DNA of 59,947 nucleotides from positions 1 through 59,947 of the forward strand of contig JAOATF010000071.1 in assembly GCA_030158285.1 (NCBI GenBank), given 5' to 3'. The DNA comes from Hyphomonadaceae bacterium (GTDB taxonomy: Bacteria; Pseudomonadota; Alphaproteobacteria; Caulobacterales; Hyphomonadaceae). The position numbers and the translations under genes are program-made. Of the stretch, positions 54,298 to 59,947 are shown one piece after another (position 1 is the first letter of the stretch; each line of letters opens with the position of its first letter). The notes under the pieces are model-generated. The model saw only the letters and a list, made by a program, of their open reading frames with translations. It was not told where the DNA came from and made no database searches.

Positions 54298-57200
54298 CTA
54301 CTCCGCCGGCGTATGCGGCGTGGCAGGCGGCGGCGCATCGTGGCCCTTGAGCAGCGCCATGTCTTCCGCAGTCGGCTTCGTCGTGAGACGCGCCGCCAGC
54401 GGATTGATGAAGCGCTCGATGCTGCTGACGAGCGAGTACACCACCGGCGCCAGAACCAGCGTCAGCACCGTCGACGAGAACAGGCCGCCGATGACCGCGA
54501 TGGCCATCGAGGTGCGGAAGCCCGCGCCCTCGCCCAGGCCAAGCGCCGTCGGCAGCATGCCCGCGGACATGGCGACCGTGGTCATCACGATCGGCCGTGC
54601 CCGCTCGCGGCACGCATCGAACAGCGCATCATAGACATTGTTCCCGCGCTGCTCGGACTCGATCGCGAACTCGACCAGCAGGATCGCGTTCTTGGCCGCA
54701 ATGCCCAGCAGCAGCACGATCCCGATCATCACAGGCATGTCGATCGCCTTGCCGAAGATCAGCAGCGCGACAAAGGCGCCGGTGAACGACAGCGGCAGCG
54801 AGAACATGATGACCATCGGCTTGAACACCGATTTGAACAGCAGCACCATCACCGAATAGATCAGCGCGATACCCGACAGCAGCGCAACGATGATGCCGCG
54901 GAACATGTCGTTCATCGCCTGTTCCTGGCCGACGCGGGCGCGACTGACGACCGCATCTCCGGCTTTCTCGGCGGCGAAGATCTCCTTCATCGTCTTGGTG
55001 CCGTCGACGGCCCGCGTTGCATCGCCCGATGTCACGCCCGGCGCAAAGTCGGCTTGAACGGACGCCATGCGTTTGCGGTCCATACGCGCGATCACGCCCG
55101 GCCCCGCCTCGTAGGACAGGTCGGCCACCGCGCCCAGCGTCGTCGATCCACCGCTCAGCGTCGGCACGCGCAGCTGCCCGATCTGCGCGAGGTCCTGCCG
55201 CACTTCGTTCGGCAGCCGCACACGGATCGCCAGGCGGCGTTCGCCCTCGGAGAATTTCGGCGTGTTGGCCTCGATGTCGCCGGCCGTGGCGATGCGCGCA
55301 ACCTGCGCGATCGCATCCGTCGACACGTTCAACCGCGCCGCTTCCGCTGCACGCGGGCGAATGATCAGCTCAGGCCCCGGCGGATCCGGCGACATGCGCG
55401 GATTACGGATGACCTTGTCGAGGTCCTTCATTTCATTCAGCAGGGCGAGCTGCGCCGTGTCGAGCGCCGCGCCGTCCTCGCTGGTCAGCAGGATGTTGAC
55501 ATCGGAACCCGTCGGCCCGCCGCCGCTCATCAGCGCCGTCACGCGGATATCCGCGATCTGCGCCAGCTGCGGACGGATATGCTGCTTCAGCTCCTCGGTG
55601 CGCATCTTGTGATGATCCTTCATCACAAGGATCGCCGAGCCCGACGTCATGCCCGAACCGCCGCCGCCGCCATTGGCCGCCGCAGCCTGGCCGCCGGAGC
55701 CGCCGGAGCCGATCGAGATGAACACGTCCTGGGTGTCGGGCTGCTTGACCAGCAGCTCGCTCAGTTCAGTCGCCGAGCGTTCCATCTGTTCGCGCGTCGA
55801 TCCCGGCGGCGCCGAGATGTCGAACATGATGTAGCCGGGGTCTTCTGTCGGGATGAAGCCGGACGGCAACGCCGCGACAGAGGCAAGACCGCTGAACACG
55901 GTAATGCCGCCGATCAATGACGCGATCAGCCTGTGCTTCAGCGCCCACCGCAGCGTGGATTCGTAGAAGCCCGGCAATTTGCGCGCATCCAGGTGCGCCT
56001 TCGACGGCTTCAGGAAGTACGCCGCCATCAGGGGCGATACAAATCGCGCTACCAGCAGTGAGAACACCACCGCCACGGCGACCGTAATGCCGAACTCGAT
56101 GAAGAACTGCCCGGGCATGCCGCCCATGAACGAGGTCGGCAGGAACACCACGACGATCGCCGCCGTGGTCGCCAGCACGGCGAGACCGATGGCGTCGGCC
56201 CCCTCCATGGCGGCGCGGAAGGGCGTATAGCCCGCCAGCGTTCGCTTCTGGATATTCTCGATCTCCACGATCGCATCGTCGACAAGGATGCCGATAACGA
56301 GCGTCAGGGCGAGCAGCGTCACCACGTTCAGGGAGAAGCCGAACCACGAGATCACCCAGAATGTCGGGATCAGCGACAGCGGCATGGCCAGCGCGGCGAT
56401 AACGGTCGCGCGCCAGTCGCGCAGGAACAGGAACACCACCAGGGCTGCGAGGATCATGCCCTCGATCAGCACGTCCTGCGTCGCGTGGAAGTTGGCCTTG
56501 GTGTCGTCCGTGATAGAGAAGATCTTGGTGACCTTCAGCCCCGGGTTGGACTTCTGCAGCCGCTCGATCGCCGCATAGGTCCCGTTCTCGACGTCCACCT
56601 CGGACGCGGTATCGACCTTGATGATGTTGAAGCCGACAACCGGGCGGCCATTCAGGCGCGCAAACGCGCGGATCTCCGCCGAGCCGTCGCCCACATCGGC
56701 AACATCCGACAGCCGCACATAGCTTTGCCCGCCACGCAGCGGGATCGACAGGTTGGCCAGCTCGGCCACCGTCGCCGTCTCGCCGAGCACCCGCATGGTG
56801 ATTTCGGAGCCACCCACCTGCGAGACGCCGCCACCATAGTTGCGGTAGGAGCGTTGCAGCGCGTTGTTCACATCAGCCGCCGTGACGCCGATCGCATCCA
56901 TGCGGATCGGGTCCAGCGTGACGTTGATTTCGCGGTTGACGCCGCCCACGCGGGCCACCTGCCCCACGCCCTGGACCGACTGCAGGTCACGCCCAATCGT
57001 GTCGTCGATGAACCATGACAGGTCCGCCTCGCTCATCGTCGGATGCGAGACGGCGAACGTCATCAGCGCCCCGCCGGTGAAATCCAGCGAGTTGACCAGC
57101 GGCGGCTGGATCGAGGTCGGCAACTGGTTGCGAACCTGGTTCACCCGCTGCTCGACATCGTCCTTCGCCTTCTGAAGGTCGGTGCCGATCTTGAACTGGA

Positions 57201-57483
57201 TGATGGTCGTCGACACGCCAAGCGTGACGCTCGACTGCAGCATCTCGATGTCCGGCAGGCTGGCGATCGAGTTCTCGACGATCCGCGTGACCTGGTTCTC
57301 GAGCTCGGTCGGCGCCGCGCCCTCCTGCACGACGGTGGCGACCACCATCGGGAAGGAGATGTTCGGGAACTGCTTGATCGGCAGGCGCGTGTACGAATAG
57401 AGGCCCGCCACCATGAGCAGCGTGAAGGCGACCACAACCGGGATGGGGTTGCGGATCGCCCAGCTTGAAATCGGCAGGTTCAT
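54298..57483 (-). CDS. RND efflux transporter permease
   Basis: A 1061-aa inner-membrane pump of the AcrB/MexB/HAE1 type, driven by proton import. The N-terminus MNLPISSWAIRNPIPVVVAF is typical. The proton-relay motif GILVDDAIVEIENIQ lies in the fourth helix, and GIAAKNAILLVEFAIE in the second half. Large periplasmic porter domains fill residues about 40-330 and 560-870, with a Gly-rich loop (GSGGSGGQAAAANGGGGGSG) in the second. It exports drugs or other amphiphiles together with the upstream adaptor gene (one base apart) and an outer membrane channel not in this window. Confidence 0.95.
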   Translation of the reverse strand: MNLPISSWAIRNPIPVVVAFTLLMVAGLYSYTRLPIKQFPNISFPMVVATVVQEGAAPTELENQVTRIVENSIASLPDIEMLQSSVTLGVSTTIIQFKIGTDLQKAKDDVEQRVNQVRNQLPTSIQPPLVNSLDFTGGALMTFAVSHPTMSEADLSWFIDDTIGRDLQSVQGVGQVARVGGVNREINVTLDPIRMDAIGVTAADVNNALQRSYRNYGGGVSQVGGSEITMRVLGETATVAELANLSIPLRGGQSYVRLSDVADVGDGSAEIRAFARLNGRPVVGFNIIKVDTASEVDVENGTYAAIERLQKSNPGLKVTKIFSITDDTKANFHATQDVLIEGMILAALVVFLFLRDWRATVIAALAMPLSLIPTFWVISWFGFSLNVVTLLALTLVIGILVDDAIVEIENIQKRTLAGYTPFRAAMEGADAIGLAVLATTAAIVVVFLPTSFMGGMPGQFFIEFGITVAVAVVFSLLVARFVSPLMAAYFLKPSKAHLDARKLPGFYESTLRWALKHRLIASLIGGITVFSGLASVAALPSGFIPTEDPGYIMFDISAPPGSTREQMERSATELSELLVKQPDTQDVFISIGSGGSGGQAAAANGGGGGSGMTSGSAILVMKDHHKMRTEELKQHIRPQLAQIADIRVTALMSGGGPTGSDVNILLTSEDGAALDTAQLALLNEMKDLDKVIRNPRMSPDPPGPELIIRPRAAEAARLNVSTDAIAQVARIATAGDIEANTPKFSEGERRLAIRVRLPNEVRQDLAQIGQLRVPTLSGGSTTLGAVADLSYEAGPGVIARMDRKRMASVQADFAPGVTSGDATRAVDGTKTMKEIFAAEKAGDAVVSRARVGQEQAMNDMFRGIIVALLSGIALIYSVMVLLFKSVFKPMVIMFSLPLSFTGAFVALLIFGKAIDMPVMIGIVLLLGIAAKNAILLVEFAIESEQRGNNVYDALFDACRERARPIVMTTVAMSAGMLPTALGLGEGAGFRTSMAIAVIGGLFSSTVLTLVLAPVVYSLVSSIERFINPLAARLTTKPTAEDMALLKGHDAPPPATPHTPAE

Positions 57484-57484
57484 C

Positions 57485-58639
57485 TTACTGGGCTCCCGGC
57501 GCGGCAGCGGCAGGCGCCGCCCCGTCCTCGAAGGGCTTGATCACATCGCCGTCCAGCGAGAACGACGCGCCGACAGCCAGCACGCGCGACCCCGCCGGCG
57601 GACCGTCCACCAGCTGCACGTAATCTCCCGCGCGCTCGCCCAGCTTCACCGAGACCTGCTTCACGCGATTGTCGTCGCCCACCAGCATCAGCGAGGGACC
57701 GCCCGACTGGTAACGCACCGCGCTCGCCAGCACGCTCACCACGCCGTTGACGGCGCTGTTGAAGCGGGTCTGGGCAAAGCTGCCCGGACGCAGCGCCTTG
57801 TTGTACGGCAGCGCAATGCGGGCGCGGCCGAGGCTGGTGTTGGCGTCAACACGCGGCGACACGAAGCGCACCTTGCCCTGCAGCGTCTCGCCCGTCGTCA
57901 GCGTCACGGAAGCGCCCGTGCCGTCCTTGATCAGGCCCAGCTTGGCGTCCGGCAGTTCAGCGTCGACCTCGATCAGGCCATCGCGCGCGATACGGAAATA
58001 CGGCGCCGCCGTCGCCGGCGAAGAGATGTCGCCCGGACGGATCGTCCGTTGCAGCACCGAACCCGCCACCGGCGCGCGCAGCGTCATGCGCGACTGGCGC
58101 ACCTTCATCTCGTTGACGGAGGCCTGCGCCGCCATCCAGGAGGCTTCCGCGCCAGCGGATTCCGCCCGGCGTTGTTCCAGCAATTCCTTCGAGAAGGCGC
58201 CTTCCTTCTCCAGCATCGACGCGCGCTCGAACTGGTTCTTCTTGAAATCCCAGTTGGCTTTCTGCGTTGCCAGCGTGGCTTCCGCCTGCGCGATCTGCGC
58301 CTGCAGCAGCGTGTCATCCAGCTTGGCCATCGGCTGGCCCTGTTTCACCCAGTCGCCCTCGTCGACGTAAACCGACGCGACGCGATAGCCGGAGAGTTCA
58401 GTGCCGACCGCCGCTTCCTCGCGCACGACCAGGCGGCCCGTGGCGACCACTTCGTCGGCCATGTCGCGGTTCTCGATGCGCGTGACCCGCATCGCCTGGG
58501 TCTCGCCCTGCGCGACGGTTGCCGACGCATCGGCTTCTTCAGCCGGCGCCGGCTTCTGGCCGCAGGCCGCAAGGCCGAGCCACAGGACGCCTGCGCCCGT
58601 GATGATGGCGGCGGAGGCGATTTTGGTGCGCTTGTGCAT
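57485..58639 (-). CDS. RND efflux periplasmic adaptor (membrane fusion protein)
   Basis: A 384-aa lipoprotein adaptor with lipobox GLAAC (Cys26). In order: a short barrel-sandwich half (VGTELSGYRVASVYVDEGDW), a helical hairpin (about 110-180: AQIAQAEATLATQKANWDF), the second half (TLRAPVAGSVLQRTIRPGD), a beta-barrel and a membrane-proximal domain. It bridges the RND pump and the outer channel. ATG 58639 follows AGGACAGAAG; an upstream in-frame extension to 58900 is rejected because it would bury the lipoprotein signal. The operon is divergent from a TetR gene. Confidence 0.93.
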   Translation of the reverse strand: MHKRTKIASAAIITGAGVLWLGLAACGQKPAPAEEADASATVAQGETQAMRVTRIENRDMADEVVATGRLVVREEAAVGTELSGYRVASVYVDEGDWVKQGQPMAKLDDTLLQAQIAQAEATLATQKANWDFKKNQFERASMLEKEGAFSKELLEQRRAESAGAEASWMAAQASVNEMKVRQSRMTLRAPVAGSVLQRTIRPGDISSPATAAPYFRIARDGLIEVDAELPDAKLGLIKDGTGASVTLTTGETLQGKVRFVSPRVDANTSLGRARIALPYNKALRPGSFAQTRFNSAVNGVVSVLASAVRYQSGGPSLMLVGDDNRVKQVSVKLGERAGDYVQLVDGPPAGSRVLAVGASFSLDGDVIKPFEDGAAPAAAAPGAQ

Positions 58640-58960
58640 GTTCTTCTGTCCTGGCGCGGTCGGGGAGATCGAGGCGTTATTGTCTACGTCGAGGACGGCC
58701 CGGCTGGACCGTTTCCGACGCGGGTTCGGCAAAACTTTGAGCCATCCGGGCTGGCGCGCCCCTGAATCCACCCCACCTGAATCCACCCCATCGGCCAGCC
58801 CAGCGGGCTCGGCCGGCGAAAAATCGCGCGCAGCAGACCAGTCGCCTGTCAAAACAGGCGATGAGTGGTCGCCGGCTGGGGTCTCTTTAGGGAGGTCCAT
58901 CTGCCCAACTCGGAAACTCTAGCGTTTCCCTACTTCATTCTGTTATAGACTGCAAACATG

Positions 58961-58982
58961 GTGATCGCGTTAAACCGATCAC
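58961..58982. promoter_or_regulatory. Putative operator of the RND-TetR pair
   Basis: GTGATCG and CGATCAC are a perfect 7-base inverted repeat around CGTTAAAC, 37 bases before the TetR start. The wider sequence AAAC...GTTT is also symmetric. TATATTA at 58991-58997 could be a -10 box for tetR. The 379-base gap 58640-59018 otherwise contains an exact tandem duplication of CCTGAATCCACCCCA (58761-58790) and no gene. Confidence 0.6.
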
Positions 58983-59018
58983 GTTTGGACTATATTAGGT
59001 CACTACACTGGAGCTCGC

Positions 59019-59630
59019 ATGCAGGCGCCGACGGAACCTGCGGAAGTCGTTTCGCCTCGTGAGCGAATACTGGCAGCCGCCCGCAAGATCTTCCTCGATA
59101 GCCCGCCCGAGCACGCCACCATGGACGCCGTCGCGCAGGAAGCGGGGATGTCCAAGAAGACGATCTACCGCGAGTTCAAGAGCCAGGTTGAACTCCTGGG
59201 CGCCCTTCTCCTCGAAAACGTCGCCGACATGGGCGCCTTCCCCGCGCCCCAGCCCGATGAAGACATCGAGCTTGAACTCTACGGCGTCCTCGTCCGCATG
59301 GTGACGCACTTCACCAGCCCGCGCTCGATGGCGCTGGCCCGCCTGATGATCTCCGAAGTGCGCCGCTATCCCGAACTGATGAACGCCGCCAAGCCGAAAG
59401 GCTTCCCGCGTGAACTCCTCGCCAACTGGCTCGCCTCCCCCACCGTCCGCGCCCGCTTCACCATCGAAGACGCCGACGACGCCGCCGCCATGCTCTTCGG
59501 CATGGTGATGCAGGACTCAGGCTTCCGCCTCATCGTCGACAGCCACGCCACCATGCCGCCCCACCAGATCGAGACCCGCGCCCGCCGCGCCGTGCAGATA
59601 TTCCTGAAGGGCGTACGCAAGGGCGTCTGA
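59019..59630 (+). CDS. TetR/AcrR family regulator of the RND operon
   Basis: A 203-aa repressor: the N-terminal helix-turn-helix includes RERILAAARKIFLD and MDAVAQEAGMSKKTIYREFK, followed by a TetR C-terminal domain (LARLMISEVRRYPELMN). It is divergent from the adaptor-pump operon and separated from it by the palindrome at 58961-58982, which it probably binds, releasing on drug binding. TGGAGCTCGC precedes the ATG. Confidence 0.9.
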   Translation: MQAPTEPAEVVSPRERILAAARKIFLDSPPEHATMDAVAQEAGMSKKTIYREFKSQVELLGALLLENVADMGAFPAPQPDEDIELELYGVLVRMVTHFTSPRSMALARLMISEVRRYPELMNAAKPKGFPRELLANWLASPTVRARFTIEDADDAAAMLFGMVMQDSGFRLIVDSHATMPPHQIETRARRAVQIFLKGVRKGV

Positions 59631-59676
59631 TCTCCGGACCGCGCACTGACGCGCCCCACACCGCCCTACCTATGAG

Positions 59677-59870
59677 GTCATCCTCAGGCTCGTCCCGAGG
59701 ATCCCGGTTATCTCCCGCGCGGGATAGTCCCCTCTTGGCCCGCCCCCATCCCCCTTCGGGTACTTCCTCCGTTTCACGGGGGAAGGGTTTCGCCGCCGCC
59801 GGTTGTTGACCTCTTCCCCTGCGAAGCGGGGGAAGTACCCCGAAGGGCGGGGTCAACGCGAAGCGTTGAC
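59677..59870. repeat. Repeat-rich end of the window
   Basis: 59677-59703 is a diverged copy of the 27-base palindrome at 158-184. CCCTTCGGGTACTTCC (59752-59767) recurs inverted at 59831-59847 with one extra base. GTCAACGC/GCGTTGAC (59852-59870) is a perfect 8-base hairpin. No gene is supported in 59631-59947. Confidence 0.6.
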
Positions 59871-59947
59871 GGGCAGGCCACACGCGCAATCGCCGAGAAT
59901 GAGGGAAACTCGCTGTACAAATCCAAGGGAAACAGAGGCGCCTGTTT

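Noticed and set aside
58640-58900. An N-terminal extension of the RND adaptor
   Set aside because: It would place 87 polar residues before the lipoprotein signal and includes the tandem duplication and operator-side DNA.

Overview
This is about 60 kb of GC-rich (roughly 65%) bacterial chromosome with tightly packed genes on both strands. The gene content points to an alphaproteobacterium, most likely of the Hyphomonadaceae/Caulobacterales type. The pointers are a Usg-family protein, DUF983 and PilZ proteins, a BigR/SqrR-type persulfide sensor, many small lipoproteins and secreted peptidases, and families of palindromic intergenic repeats. That placement is inference: no rRNA or taxonomic marker is present. 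I see no tRNA, rRNA, CRISPR array, prophage or plasmid backbone.

Layout. 1-610: non-coding, two palindromic repeats. 611-3684 (minus): a periplasmic redox/iron-type operon of PepSY-TM protein, DUF2271, DUF4198 and ApbE flavin transferase, with a Fur-like palindrome upstream. 3919-15830: mostly independent export and turnover genes (M19 dipeptidase lipoprotein, TauE/SafE permease, secreted protein of unknown family, M20 peptidase, small regulator, YWTD propeller lipoprotein, two lipoproteins, ClC channel, membrane M28 peptidase). 15838-17106: a lone lower-GC TIR-like gene, a defence candidate. 17282-20838: tex, a lipoprotein cytochrome c, usg and a small Ala/Lys-rich protein. 21139-23733: a sulfide/persulfide detoxification locus (persulfide dioxygenase-like MBL enzyme divergent from bigR, rhodanese and TauE/SafE) around a shared palindromic operator. 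23807-26536: UvrD/PcrA helicase.

26596-27878 is a small accessory patch: a lower-GC HEPN gene, then a REP-associated tyrosine transposase (RAYT) bracketed by two inverted REP pairs. 27980-39412 holds a second copy of the unknown secreted family, a cupin protein, two small hydrophilic proteins ending in a strong terminator, prmA, two further methyltransferases, an M24 aminopeptidase P, lepA and a GH16 glycosidase. 39591-41579 encodes a multidomain secreted protein (degenerate redoxin, c-type heme, copper monooxygenase fold, EF-hands). 42003-47718 holds a glycosyltransferase, a lipid-type methyltransferase/DUF1295 pair and an ABC exporter. 47715-53074 is a lipid or aromatic acyl metabolism cluster: 3-hydroxyacyl-CoA dehydrogenase divergent from TetR, truncated AMP-binding protein, VOC lipoprotein, carboxymuconolactone decarboxylase-like protein and SDR. 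PilZ and DUF983 genes follow. 54298-59630 is an RND efflux operon divergent from its probable TetR repressor, with a clear operator palindrome. The window ends in repeats.

The most interesting leads are the TIR-like gene, the redoxin/heme/copper fusion, the BigR locus with its operator, the RAYT with its REPs, the truncated AMP-binding protein and the palindromic repeat carried in frame inside uvrD.
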